64,000 nucleotides of DNA from Aquimarina acroporae (GTDB lineage Bacteria; Bacteroidota; Bacteroidia; Flavobacteriales; Flavobacteriaceae), in the NCBI RefSeq assembly GCF_023195925.1, contig NZ_JALPRE010000001.1, forward strand, positions 806,001 through 870,000. The letters run 5' to 3'. The notes below the pieces were generated by a model that saw nothing but the letters and a program-made list of their open reading frames with translations, did not search any database and was not told where the DNA came from. Position 1 is the first letter of the stretch; each line of letters starts with the position of its first letter. Below, one piece after another: positions 34,999 to 43,818 of the stretch. The translations under genes were made by a program, and so were the position numbers.

Positions 34999-37233
34999 TT
35001 GAAAATTGGTATTCGACATATAACTCTTTTGTTTCTAATAGGTTTTACTTCATTAGTACAATCTCAAACTTCTATAGTTTCAGATAGTATTCAAAGCTAC
35101 ATTGAAAAAGCCGAAAAACTTCAGGAAGAATATAAGTATGAAAAGTCCTTGGAGATCGCAAAAGCAGCTCTACAAACTGCTCTTTACAATAATGATGATA
35201 AGAGCCTTGGTCACATTTACAATATTATTGCAAAGAATTATGAAATAAATGAAGATTTTATAAAAGCACGGGGTAATTACCGTAAAGCACTTGTCTATGC
35301 CAAAAGTTCAAAAAGTAGGGTATTGGAAACCGATCTTTATAATAGTATGGCTAGAGTCTTTACCAAATACAACCTTACCAGAGCCAAAGGAGTTACCTAT
35401 TACAAGAAATCGTATGAATATGCTATCACTTTAAAGGATACTGCACGAATGTTAAGACCCTTGTTAAATCTGGGAGAATATTACATCGTGAGAAGTGATT
35501 TTGATAGTGCCTTTGAGTATCTTGAACCTGCTCAAGAATTAATTCAATCAAATTCTTCTAATCTTGTTAAAACAAAGCTCACAGGCCTGTTAGGTAAGTA
35601 TTTTCTCAATACCAGAAAATATGAGGAGGCAGAAGATTATATAGACCAAGCAATTTCATATGCAAAAGGAGAAACTAAAAACAAAGACAATAATGATCAA
35701 TTAGTTTCAACCTATTACGAGGAATTAGCATCGGCTTACCAAACAAAATCTGAACTGTACAAAAAACAGGATGATTACCAAAGAGCATATACCTACCAAA
35801 AGAAACATTTTCAAAATATTCTTTTATCCAAAGACAAGAAAAAACTGCAAGAGCTTAGAAAAGCAATTACAGAATATGAAGTGGATCTTTTAGAAAAAAG
35901 AGCTAAAAAAGCGGAATCTGAAAAAAAAGAAAGTGAATCTGAAGTATTGAAATGGCGAATTAGTATTATTCTTGGCATTATACTTATTCTGATATCACTT
36001 GCATTCTTAATAAGTTCATATAAAAACAATATTCAGAAAAAAAGATTGAATAGTGATCTAATTGAGAAAAATAAAGAACTTATAAGTGCCAAAGAAACTG
36101 CAGAACAAGTTTCGACCTTAAAGTCACAATTCATATCGACAGTAAGCCACGAACTTAGAACACCGTTGTATGGGGTAATAGGGCTTACCTCTCTGTTAAT
36201 GGAGAATCCTGAAGAAAAGAAAAAGAATGAATATCTAGAGTCCTTAAAATTTTCTGGAGATTACTTACTGGCATTGATTAATGATGTATTGCAACTAAGT
36301 AAAATAGAGACTAATGAGGTTAAGCTCGAAAAGGTTTCTTTTGATATCAGAAGTTTAATCGAAGGAATCGTAAATTCTCTTCACACAAAACAAAAAAGTA
36401 ATAACAACACAGTACATATTGATATTGATAAGGAGATAAACACAACATTATTAGGAGATTCAGTGAGGTTATCACAAATCTTAATCAACCTAATAGGTAA
36501 TGCTCTTAAATTTACCAAAGACGGTAATATTTGGATTAATGTTAAATGTCTTGAACAAAAAAATGATAGTTACCATCTTAGATTCTTGGTTAAGGATGAC
36601 GGGATCGGAATTCCTAAGAGTAAACAAAAATCTATTTTTGACAACTTCGCGCAAGTAAAAAATGAAAATCAGGAATATGAAGGTACTGGATTAGGATTGG
36701 CTATCGTAAAAAAATTAATTCATCTACATAATAGTGAGATTAAAATCAAAAGTCAGGAAGGAAAGGGATCTGAATTTTACTTTGATTTATCTTACGAAAA
36801 AGCGGTTAAGCAAAGGGAAACTGCTTTACAGTCTGGAGAGAATCTGAGCATTGGAACCACTAATTTCTATGTCCTTATTGTTGATGATAATAAGATAAAT
36901 CAAATTGTAACTCAAAATATCCTTAAGAAAAAAGGATATACTTGTAATATTGCAAGTAATGGTATGGATGCAATCAAAATGCTTAAAGAAGAACAATTTG
37001 ACCTTGTACTTATGGATATAAATATGCCAGAAATGAATGGTCTTGAAGCTACAAAGGTTGTACGAACATTTAACCCAAGTATTCCGATTATAGCCCTTAC
37101 CGCTGTCGAAGAAGGAGAAATAAGAAAGCAAGCACTATCTGTGGGTATGAATGACGTTATTGTTAAGCCTTATGATACGCAACAGTTCTTTCAAACTATC
37201 ATGAGAAATATCTCAAAAGTTAAAATGGCCTAA
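34999..37233 (+). CDS. hybrid sensor histidine kinase with TPR sensor and receiver domain
   Basis: 744 residues from TTG 34999, which gives a clean signal peptide (about 1-22, LVQSQTS). Periplasmic TPR repeats fill about 25-290, followed by a coiled coil and one membrane helix (about 322-343). Then come HisKA with SHELRTPLYG (H384), HATPase with NLIGNALKFT, DDGIGIP and EGTGLGLAIVKKL, and a C-terminal receiver with phospho-acceptor D673 (LMDINMPEMNG). There is no output DNA-binding domain, so a partner must relay the signal. Transcribed alone. Confidence 0.95.
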   Translation: MKIGIRHITLLFLIGFTSLVQSQTSIVSDSIQSYIEKAEKLQEEYKYEKSLEIAKAALQTALYNNDDKSLGHIYNIIAKNYEINEDFIKARGNYRKALVYAKSSKSRVLETDLYNSMARVFTKYNLTRAKGVTYYKKSYEYAITLKDTARMLRPLLNLGEYYIVRSDFDSAFEYLEPAQELIQSNSSNLVKTKLTGLLGKYFLNTRKYEEAEDYIDQAISYAKGETKNKDNNDQLVSTYYEELASAYQTKSELYKKQDDYQRAYTYQKKHFQNILLSKDKKKLQELRKAITEYEVDLLEKRAKKAESEKKESESEVLKWRISIILGIILILISLAFLISSYKNNIQKKRLNSDLIEKNKELISAKETAEQVSTLKSQFISTVSHELRTPLYGVIGLTSLLMENPEEKKKNEYLESLKFSGDYLLALINDVLQLSKIETNEVKLEKVSFDIRSLIEGIVNSLHTKQKSNNNTVHIDIDKEINTTLLGDSVRLSQILINLIGNALKFTKDGNIWINVKCLEQKNDSYHLRFLVKDDGIGIPKSKQKSIFDNFAQVKNENQEYEGTGLGLAIVKKLIHLHNSEIKIKSQEGKGSEFYFDLSYEKAVKQRETALQSGENLSIGTTNFYVLIVDDNKINQIVTQNILKKKGYTCNIASNGMDAIKMLKEEQFDLVLMDINMPEMNGLEATKVVRTFNPSIPIIALTAVEEGEIRKQALSVGMNDVIVKPYDTQQFFQTIMRNISKVKMA

Positions 37234-37350
37234 CCCTCGATTCAACCTCCCAGGCACTTCTTAATATTTTGTATTTAATTGTTAAATGCTATTCAATTTC
37301 TCTTGAATATCTTAATTTAGATGCAAAAATTACAAGATCCCTTTACCATT

Positions 37351-38520
37351 ATGGATTCAAAAAAAAGCGGTTTTAATACCATTTGCACGCATATTGGAGA
37401 AATAGAAGACCAACAATTCAAAGGAGCTATATCTCCCATTTATTTGTCTACCTCATATGCTTTTGAAGATGTAGACATAAAAAGATATCCCAGATATTTT
37501 AATACTCCAAATCAAGAAGCTTTATGTAAAAAAATTGCAGCTCTTGAAAAAGGAGAATCTTCTTTAATTTTTGGAAGCGGTATGGCAGCCATAAGCACTT
37601 CTCTTTTTGCTTTTTTGCAGAAAGGAGATCATATTGTATTGCAACGAACGCTTTACGGTGGTACGGCAAACTTAGTTAACGAAGAGTTTGGAAAACACGG
37701 CATTGAATATTCTTATGTTGACTCTCAAACCGCAGAAGGTTTTGAAGAAAAAATAAAATCCAATACAAAAGTAATCTACATTGAAACACCATCGAACCCT
37801 TTATTGACCATTACTGATATCGAAGCTATAGCTTCTTTGGCGAGAAAAAGAGGAATTATTACAATGATCGATAATACATTTGCTTCTCCTGTAAATCAAA
37901 ATCCAATCGAAATGGGAATTGATATAGTTATTCATTCAGCCACAAAATATCTTGGTGGGCATAGTGATATTCTTGCTGGAGCAGTAATTTCTACTAAAGA
38001 ACATATGGATAGAATATTTCAAGTAGCCAAAAACTTTGGAGGTAGCCTAAGTGATTTTACCGTATGGATGCTTGAAAGAAGTATTAAAACCTTAGGTCTA
38101 AGAGTTAAAAGACAAAATAAGAATGCTTTAAAACTTGCCAAATGGCTGGAGAAGATGGATGATATCGCTGCCGTATACTATCCTGGATTAAAAACACATC
38201 CCGATCATGAACTAGCAAAGAAACAAATGAATGGTTTTGGAGGAATGCTGTCTTTCGAATTACAAGAAGACTTAGACGCTAGTTTATTCCAGAAAGAGCT
38301 TAAACTCATTAAAAGTTCTATGAGCCTGGCGGGTGTTGAAAGCACTATACTTTCTCCTACGCTTACCTCTCATGCTTTATTAACAGAAGAAGAAAGAAAT
38401 GCGCAAGGAATTAGAGACGGGCTATTAAGATTTAGCGTTGGTATTGAAGATAAAGAAGATTTAATGCAGGATATTTTACAGGCATTGAAAAAAATCAAAG
38501 CGTTAGCACTACAGGATTAA
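37351..38520 (+). CDS. trans-sulfuration PLP enzyme (cystathionine gamma-synthase / methionine gamma-lyase family)
   Basis: About 390 residues. I prefer ATG 37351, which begins MDSKKSGFNTICTHIGE as in relatives; ATG 37321 would add ten residues and lies almost on a -7-like box (TAATTTAG). Motifs: the substrate loop YPRYFNTPNQEAL, FGSGMAAISTSLFA, the PLP lysine in VIHSATKYLGGHSDILAG, and GGMLSFEL. It acts on O-acyl-homoserine, cystathionine or methionine; which one cannot be told by eye. bshB1 follows after three bases, linking cysteine supply to bacillithiol synthesis. Confidence 0.9.
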   Translation: MDSKKSGFNTICTHIGEIEDQQFKGAISPIYLSTSYAFEDVDIKRYPRYFNTPNQEALCKKIAALEKGESSLIFGSGMAAISTSLFAFLQKGDHIVLQRTLYGGTANLVNEEFGKHGIEYSYVDSQTAEGFEEKIKSNTKVIYIETPSNPLLTITDIEAIASLARKRGIITMIDNTFASPVNQNPIEMGIDIVIHSATKYLGGHSDILAGAVISTKEHMDRIFQVAKNFGGSLSDFTVWMLERSIKTLGLRVKRQNKNALKLAKWLEKMDDIAAVYYPGLKTHPDHELAKKQMNGFGGMLSFELQEDLDASLFQKELKLIKSSMSLAGVESTILSPTLTSHALLTEEERNAQGIRDGLLRFSVGIEDKEDLMQDILQALKKIKALALQD

Positions 38521-38523
38521 CAT

Positions 38524-39240
38524 ATGAAATTAGATATTCTCGCCATTGGAGCACATCCAGATGATGTCGAACTAAGCTGTTCAGGAACTATAGCCAAAGA
38601 AATTTCCAAAGGAAAAAAAGTTGGCATACTAGATCTTACACGCGGTGAATTAGGAACCAGAGGAACCCCAGAAATAAGAGATGCAGAAGCTAGAAAGGCA
38701 GCAGAAATTTTAGGAGTTTCGATAAGAGAGAACCTTGGATTTAGAGATGGTTTTTTTGTGAATGATGAGAAACACCAACTGGAAATCATTAGGATTATAC
38801 GAAAGTACCGCCCCGATATCGTGCTATGCAATGCTATTGATGACAGGCATATTGATCATGGTAAGGGGAGTAAATTAACCAGTGACGCTTGTTTTTTATC
38901 TGGTTTAAGGAAAATTGAAACGGTAGATAATGGAGGTTCTCAGGAAGCCTGGAGACCTAAACAAGTATATCACTATATACAATGGAAAAACTTGGAACCT
39001 GACTTTGTGGTAGACATTAGTGATCATATGAAACCAAAACTGGATAGTGTAAAAGCATATGGTTCTCAATTTTTTGATGCCACCAGCAAAGAACCCTCTA
39101 CTCCCATATCTAGTAAGAACTTTTTGGACAGTATTGAGTATCGAGCGGCAGATTTAGGAAGAATTATTGGTGTAAAATATGCCGAAGGCTTCACTGTAGA
39201 ACGCTATGTAGCAGTTGATTCCATTTTTGATCTAATTTAA
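38524..39240 (+). CDS. bshB1: bacillithiol biosynthesis deacetylase BshB1
   Basis: It removes the acetyl group from GlcNAc-malate, the second step of bacillithiol synthesis. 238 residues. The zinc-binding motif IGAHPDDVELSCSGT, the LTRGELGTRGTPEIRDAEA block, and IDDRHIDHGKGSKL are the hallmarks of the LmbE/BshB family. Three bases after the trans-sulfuration gene, so co-transcribed. Its presence indicates that bacillithiol is the low-molecular-weight thiol; bshA and bshC must be elsewhere. Confidence 0.95.
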   Translation: MKLDILAIGAHPDDVELSCSGTIAKEISKGKKVGILDLTRGELGTRGTPEIRDAEARKAAEILGVSIRENLGFRDGFFVNDEKHQLEIIRIIRKYRPDIVLCNAIDDRHIDHGKGSKLTSDACFLSGLRKIETVDNGGSQEAWRPKQVYHYIQWKNLEPDFVVDISDHMKPKLDSVKAYGSQFFDATSKEPSTPISSKNFLDSIEYRAADLGRIIGVKYAEGFTVERYVAVDSIFDLI

Positions 39241-39252
39241 TTCAAAAAAATG

Positions 39253-39283
39253 TTTGCATAAATACAGAAATACTTTATTTTTG
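39253..39283 (+). promoter_or_regulatory. promoter of tRNA-His
   Basis: TTTG at 39253-39256 and TATTTTTG at 39276-39283 match the -33 and -7 boxes with a 19-base spacer. The tRNA begins 17 bases later. Confidence 0.75.
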
Positions 39284-39300
39284 CAAACCAAAATTAAATG

Positions 39301-39374
39301 GTGGTTGTAGCTCAGTTGGTTAGAGCGCCTGATTGTGGTTCAGGAGGTCGTCGGTTCGAGACCGATCTTCCACC
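39301..39374 (+). tRNA. tRNA-His (GUG)
   Basis: Loop TTGTGGT with anticodon GTG; anticodon stem CCTGA/TCAGG; T-loop TTCGAGA. Acceptor GTGGTTG faces CTTCCAC, which leaves two T-T oppositions at positions 5 and 6. A G at 39300 can serve as the extra G(-1) of tRNA-His, opposite the discriminator C. CCA is not encoded. Confidence 0.92.
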
Positions 39375-39382
39375 CTTAATAA

Positions 39383-39411
39383 AAAAAGCCCTTTTGTAAA
39401 AGGGCTTTTTT
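39383..39411 (+). terminator. terminator of tRNA-His
   Basis: AAAAAGCCCTTTT / AAAAGGGCTTTTT hairpin with T-run; A-run on the other side, so it can also serve the convergent M28 peptidase gene. Confidence 0.9.
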
Positions 39412-39429
39412 CTTTCTAATCGTTTCTCC

Positions 39430-40482
39430 TTATTTTTTATCCTTATCTAATACTAATCGTTTTTCTCTGTTTGCAACTTCCCATGCAGTGTAAAAAACAA
39501 GTTGGGTACGTTTTGCAAGAAGATCGTATTCAATCTTATCTGGAGTGTCGGTTGGTTGATGATAGTCTTCATGAACCCCATTAAAATAAAAAATGATAGG
39601 TATATTATGCTTTGCAAAATTAAAATGATCACTTCTATAATAAAAACGGTTAGGATCGTTCTTGGCATTATATTTATAATCTAAATCTAATTTTGTATAT
39701 GTACTATTTACGGCTTCGCTAATATCGTGTAGTTCTGTACTCAAGCGATTACTTCCTATTAAATAAATATAATTATTTTTTTCTTTTTCTGTATGATGCT
39801 TATCTATTCGACCTATCATATCGATATTCAAATCGGTTACTGTATTTTCTAATGGAAAAACAGGATTTTCGGTATAATATCTTGAACCATACAATCCTTT
39901 TTCTTCTCCTGTTACATGAAGAAACAAAATTGATCTTTTAGGACCTTTACCATCTTTTTTGGCTTTTGCAAATGCTTCTGCTATCTCCAACAATGCTACA
40001 GTTCCTGAACCATCATCATCTGCACCGTTGTATATATTTCCACTAGCATCTACCCCTACGTGGTCATAATGCGCAGATAACACTACAATCTCTTCTGGTT
40101 TTTCTACACCTTCAATAAACGCCAAAACATTTTCTGAAGCCTTTATTCCTCCTCTGAAATAGCTTTTAGGAATCTCCTGAAAATAATCATCCTCTCCAAA
40201 GGGCGAAGTAATTCCAATTCTTTTGTACTGTTCTTTTAAATACTCAGCTGCCTTTTTTTGCCCCGGTTCTCCAGTATCTCTTCCTTCGAATTCATCGCCT
40301 GCAAAAGTGTATAAGTAGTCTTTCAATTCATTAGCAGTAATACTTTCGGCATATGTACTAACAATAGGATCTGCTTTAATACTTAAATTGGTATCTACCT
40401 GCTTATCTGCAACAGGAGAATTTTGAGAGGTTCCGCAACAACAAACAATAAATGAACCTAATAAAATAAAAGTGTTTTTCAT
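39430..40482 (-). CDS. M28 family metallopeptidase, lipoprotein
   Basis: I start it at ATG 40482 (MKNTFILLGSFIVCCCGTS), which gives a lipoprotein signal with lipobox Cys near residue 16; the start at 40506 would put eight residues before it. The M28 zinc motifs are present: SAHYDHVG, NGADDDGSGTVALLE, HVTGEEKGLYGS, NIDMIGR and SDHFNFAKHNIP. About 350 residues, usual for secreted aminopeptidases of this family. It is predicted to sit on the outer membrane and release amino-terminal residues from peptides. Transcribed alone. Confidence 0.93.
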   Translation of the reverse strand: MKNTFILLGSFIVCCCGTSQNSPVADKQVDTNLSIKADPIVSTYAESITANELKDYLYTFAGDEFEGRDTGEPGQKKAAEYLKEQYKRIGITSPFGEDDYFQEIPKSYFRGGIKASENVLAFIEGVEKPEEIVVLSAHYDHVGVDASGNIYNGADDDGSGTVALLEIAEAFAKAKKDGKGPKRSILFLHVTGEEKGLYGSRYYTENPVFPLENTVTDLNIDMIGRIDKHHTEKEKNNYIYLIGSNRLSTELHDISEAVNSTYTKLDLDYKYNAKNDPNRFYYRSDHFNFAKHNIPIIFYFNGVHEDYHQPTDTPDKIEYDLLAKRTQLVFYTAWEVANREKRLVLDKDKK

Positions 40483-40607
40483 GCAATGATTTAATTTTGA
40501 ATGCACAAGATAGTTAATTCAAGGCATATTCGATGAGATTCTTTTCAAACAACAAAAAAAGCTCAAAATAATTCTTAAAAAATTCTTTTTAGATTTAAAA
40601 AAGGTTT

Positions 40608-40615
40608 TATATTTG
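40608..40615 (+). promoter_or_regulatory. -7 box of tRNA-Ser(UGA)
   Basis: TATATTTG matches TAnnTTTG and ends ten bases before the tRNA. Confidence 0.65.
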
Positions 40616-40625
40616 CACCCGCAAC

Positions 40626-40710
40626 GGAGAAATGGCAGAGTGGTCGAATGCGGCAGTCTTGAAAACTGTTGAGGGTCACACCTCCGGGGGTTCGAATCCC
40701 TCTTTCTCCG
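40626..40710 (+). tRNA. tRNA-Ser (UGA)
   Basis: A type II tRNA. Acceptor GGAGAAA pairs with TTTCTCC, the anticodon loop CTTGAAA carries TGA, a long variable arm follows, the T-loop is TTCGAAT, and the discriminator is G. CCA is not encoded. Confidence 0.95.
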
Positions 40711-40712
40711 CA

Positions 40713-40749
40713 AAAAGCCTTGAAAACTATATGTTTACAAGGCTTTTTT
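40713..40749 (+). terminator. terminator of tRNA-Ser(UGA)
   Basis: AAAAGCCTTG / CAAGGCTTTT with a 15-base loop and a long T-run. The A-run on the left may also let it end the convergent nap operon transcript. Confidence 0.85.
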
Positions 40750-40808
40750 TATTTCTTGACTTAAAAGAGAATGATTTTATCGTTTTGTTTTAAACATTTG
40801 ATATCCTT

Positions 40809-42041
40809 TTACTCTTCTAAACGATTTTTTTTAAACCTTAATTTTCCCGTTTCAATACCTATTGCTGTTTTTGCTAATATGGTAAATACAAAAGCTCCCA
40901 GAGCCCAAATACCTAACGTTACTCCAATTTCGATTCCGGTAGGAGTGTATTCGGCAATTTTACCATAGGGTCCAGGAATAAAACCTGGTACTATCAACCC
41001 AAATCCTTTTTCGATCCAAATAGCAACAAAAAGCATAAAACAACAGATATAAAGCATCCCAAAGTTATTTCTAAACTTTCCTATCGTAAGTAATACAGTG
41101 GCAACAATATTAAGTGTAATAGCCGTCCAAATCCAGGGCAGGAGCGCTGTTTTTCCTTCTAAACCAAAAAACAGATAAAATGCACTTTCGCTATGGTGTG
41201 TTGGAAAATAGAATTCTTTAAAAAGCTCAGAAATGAGCATGATTAAGTTAATTTGTGCCGCAACGGTAACAATAGTTGCTATTTTTTTTATGGTCTTGTC
41301 TTCAATTTTAAACTCTGTAAATTTTCGAATAACAGCTAACACCAAAATAATAAGTGCTGGACCTGCAGCAAACGCCGAAGCCAAAAAACGAGGCCCCAAT
41401 AAAGCATTATTCCAAAACGGACGTGCTTGCAATCCTTGGTATAAAAATGCTGTAACCAGATGTATCCCTACAGCCCAAAACACAGATAATATTGCGCCCG
41501 GCACATAAACCTTTGGATTAGCATCTTTTCCCTGGTAGTGTTTAAAAAGTATATATAATGGAATAGTGATATTAATAAACAGATACCCATTAAGTACAAT
41601 AACATCCCAAGTAAGCATAGAATTCGGGAAATTAAATACTCCTATACCTGGTATCATGTGCCATAACACAGAAGGCCCTCCCATGTCTGCCACCACGAAT
41701 GCCAAACACATAATTAACGCAGCTACCGCCAAACCTTCGCCTATCAAAACTGCTTGCTTAAAATCTATATCATGTAATACATAGGTAGGCATTACTAACA
41801 TAACAGCGGCTGCAGCAACGCCAACGAGAAATGTAAAATTAGAAATATAAAGCCCCCAACTTACTCTATCAGTCATTCCAGTTACTACTAACCCTTCTTC
41901 TAATTGGATAGAGTAACAATACATACCCACTAACATTACAATAGTTAAAAAGGCCATCCATAGCAGATATCTAAACGAACCTTTTGTAGAAACATCAAGA
42001 CTGTCTAAAACTAAACTTCTAAATACTTTAAGTGTTTGCAT
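40809..42041 (-). CDS. NrfD-type membrane quinol dehydrogenase subunit
   Basis: 410 residues with about ten membrane helices, the size of NrfD/PsrC family proteins (polysulfide reductase membrane subunit). Phrases such as SWGLYISNFTFLVGVAAAAVMLV, FLASAFAAGPALIILVLA and HHSESAFYLFFGLEGK support this. The family takes electrons from menaquinol and hands them to a partner FeS protein, here encoded 33 bases upstream. It is the last gene of the nap operon and would replace the usual NapC or NapGH. Confidence 0.9.
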   Translation of the reverse strand: MQTLKVFRSLVLDSLDVSTKGSFRYLLWMAFLTIVMLVGMYCYSIQLEEGLVVTGMTDRVSWGLYISNFTFLVGVAAAAVMLVMPTYVLHDIDFKQAVLIGEGLAVAALIMCLAFVVADMGGPSVLWHMIPGIGVFNFPNSMLTWDVIVLNGYLFINITIPLYILFKHYQGKDANPKVYVPGAILSVFWAVGIHLVTAFLYQGLQARPFWNNALLGPRFLASAFAAGPALIILVLAVIRKFTEFKIEDKTIKKIATIVTVAAQINLIMLISELFKEFYFPTHHSESAFYLFFGLEGKTALLPWIWTAITLNIVATVLLTIGKFRNNFGMLYICCFMLFVAIWIEKGFGLIVPGFIPGPYGKIAEYTPTGIEIGVTLGIWALGAFVFTILAKTAIGIETGKLRFKKNRLEE

Positions 42042-42074
42042 ATGTTTTTAAATTTTGGAACAATGGCCATGATT

Positions 42075-43160
42075 CTAATCCATGAAATACCAAAACTTTG
42101 GTTCAGTACCCAAGTCTTCTTTTAATCTAAATACTTTTTTATTTTCCAACACCCATCGTATCGTGCTGTTAGGATCTAATAGATTTCCAAAGATTCTAGC
42201 TCCAGTAGGGCAAGCTTCAACACAAGCAGGATCTCTTCCAGATCGGGAGCGTTGCACACAAAATGTACACTTTTCCATAACCCCTTTTTTACGCATTCGA
42301 TTTCCTAAATAATGTTGATTTTTATTGACTTCATTTTCCGGAACCTCTGGGGTACTCCAGTTAAATCTTCGTCCATCATACGGGCAAGCCGCCATACAAT
42401 ATCTACACCCAACGCACCAGTCATAGTCTATAACGACCAAACCATCTTCCTCCCGCCAGGTAGCCTGTACTGGGCAAACCTCAACACAAGGAGGATTATC
42501 ACAATGAAAACATTGGGTTCCCATATAAAAATGACCTTCGGCCGGTACTTCATGATAATAGTTGTCATCTGCTTCATTAAACTGAAATCCCTTGCCTTCT
42601 TCAATTTCATGAATCCTGATATATTGCATTTGAGAATTCCTATCTTGATTATTCTCTTGCACACAAGCATTTACACAATCCATATATCCCTGACATTTAG
42701 AAATATTAAAGGCATACCCAAATAGTACATCTTCAGATGCATTCTGAGAAGACATCTTAATATTCTTACCTTTTCGAAGTTGATATGATCTTACTAAACG
42801 ATCTACGGTTGCCTTTTTTTCTTCGTCAGACATTAACTTATAATTCCCTTTGAACTGCTCTTCCCAATCAATTTGCGCCTTTTCTTTTGAGTCATCACTG
42901 GTCGTAAGACTACATGATGAACTCACAGCCCCAGCACCTATCATAAGACTGGCAGTTAATTTCCTAAAGGCAGTTCTCCTATCCATTTTTACATCAAACA
43001 CCTGATCGAAACCATCTTTTGCCTCAGTTTCCATAGTACTAGGTAGATTTTGATATGAGTGAGAATTACACCCTCCAGATGATTTTCCGCATCCACAAGT
43101 AGCACCTGTGTTACTTTTTGCACCTAAATCGAGTTTAAACCATTTTTTTTCAGTATTCAT
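42075..43160 (-). CDS. 4Fe-4S ferredoxin-type electron transfer subunit with extended Tat signal
   Basis: 361 residues. The N-terminal extension has a Cys cluster (TCGCGKSSGGC, 21-31) and then a Tat-like segment DRRTAFRKLTASLMIGAGAVSSSC (RR 61-62, C83), like the extended Tat signals of Bacteroidota ActB proteins. Four FeS motifs follow, at about 156-166, 217-229, 249-259 and 298-317. The first reads CQGYMDCVNAC, where Tyr159 replaces the second Cys. It should pass electrons from the NrfD subunit to the hemes in the periplasm. Confidence 0.9.
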   Translation of the reverse strand: MNTEKKWFKLDLGAKSNTGATCGCGKSSGGCNSHSYQNLPSTMETEAKDGFDQVFDVKMDRRTAFRKLTASLMIGAGAVSSSCSLTTSDDSKEKAQIDWEEQFKGNYKLMSDEEKKATVDRLVRSYQLRKGKNIKMSSQNASEDVLFGYAFNISKCQGYMDCVNACVQENNQDRNSQMQYIRIHEIEEGKGFQFNEADDNYYHEVPAEGHFYMGTQCFHCDNPPCVEVCPVQATWREEDGLVVIDYDWCVGCRYCMAACPYDGRRFNWSTPEVPENEVNKNQHYLGNRMRKKGVMEKCTFCVQRSRSGRDPACVEACPTGARIFGNLLDPNSTIRWVLENKKVFRLKEDLGTEPKFWYFMD

Positions 43161-43190
43161 ACAACTAGTTTTGTAACATTATAAAAAATA

Positions 43191-43817
43191 CTACTCTCTT
43201 TCTTTTACCTTCTGAGTATTGAATCTAGAAGGCCATCTTGATTGAATTTTTGGTTGATGTGGGTTATGGCAATTCACACATGTCATTACCACTCTTGGCT
43301 CAGTCCATCCTCCAATATTTTTTCCATGTGCTCCTCCTTGCCAATCTTTAAATTGATCGCTATGGCATTGAGCACATAGTTTGTAACTATGATTAATATC
43401 TATTGCGCCTTTTGCTAAACTTTGCAACGAATTCATATTAGAACCATTATGACAAGTTGCGCAATTCATTATCTCCTCATCTGCATGTATTAACTGAATA
43501 TCCCAATGCGCTTTCTTTTTCCCTTCTTCCTGTAAGTCTTGTAATGGTTCTGTATGACACTCGACACAAGGAAAAGAAGTAATTTGTCCTTTTCTTTCTG
43601 GGATTAAAAATGAATGCACTCCCTCTTTAACCTCTACCGTTGTAATATCACCAATGTATTGTTCTGATGTAATAGAAACCCCATTAAAATCGATGCTTTC
43701 CACTTCTATTTTATCTTTTAAACTATGGTATTCTGCCTCATGATGTTGATTACATGAAATGGTCATTAACATAGATAAAACTGCTGTGAGTACGATATAA
43801 ACTGTAGCCTTTTTCAT
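43191..43817 (-). CDS. tetraheme c-type cytochrome lipoprotein
   Basis: 208 residues from ATG 43817; a longer reading to 43880 would overlap the napB gene and lacks a signal. The signal peptide ends in the lipobox MTISC (C22). Four CxxCH heme sites are at C84 (CVECH), C119 (CATCH), C148 (CAQCH) and C180 (CVNCH). The protein is probably anchored to a membrane and relays electrons between the FeS protein and NapB. I do not recognise a named family beyond multiheme cytochrome c. It begins one base after the napB stop. Confidence 0.88.
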   Translation of the reverse strand: MKKATVYIVLTAVLSMLMTISCNQHHEAEYHSLKDKIEVESIDFNGVSITSEQYIGDITTVEVKEGVHSFLIPERKGQITSFPCVECHTEPLQDLQEEGKKKAHWDIQLIHADEEIMNCATCHNGSNMNSLQSLAKGAIDINHSYKLCAQCHSDQFKDWQGGAHGKNIGGWTEPRVVMTCVNCHNPHQPKIQSRWPSRFNTQKVKERE

Positions 43818-43818
43818 C

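Noticed and set aside
39301..39374. Two T-T oppositions in the acceptor stem of tRNA-His as a sign of decay
   Set aside because: Promoter, terminator, all other stems and the extra G are intact, and I believe similar His tRNAs occur in the phylum; not enough to call it damaged.
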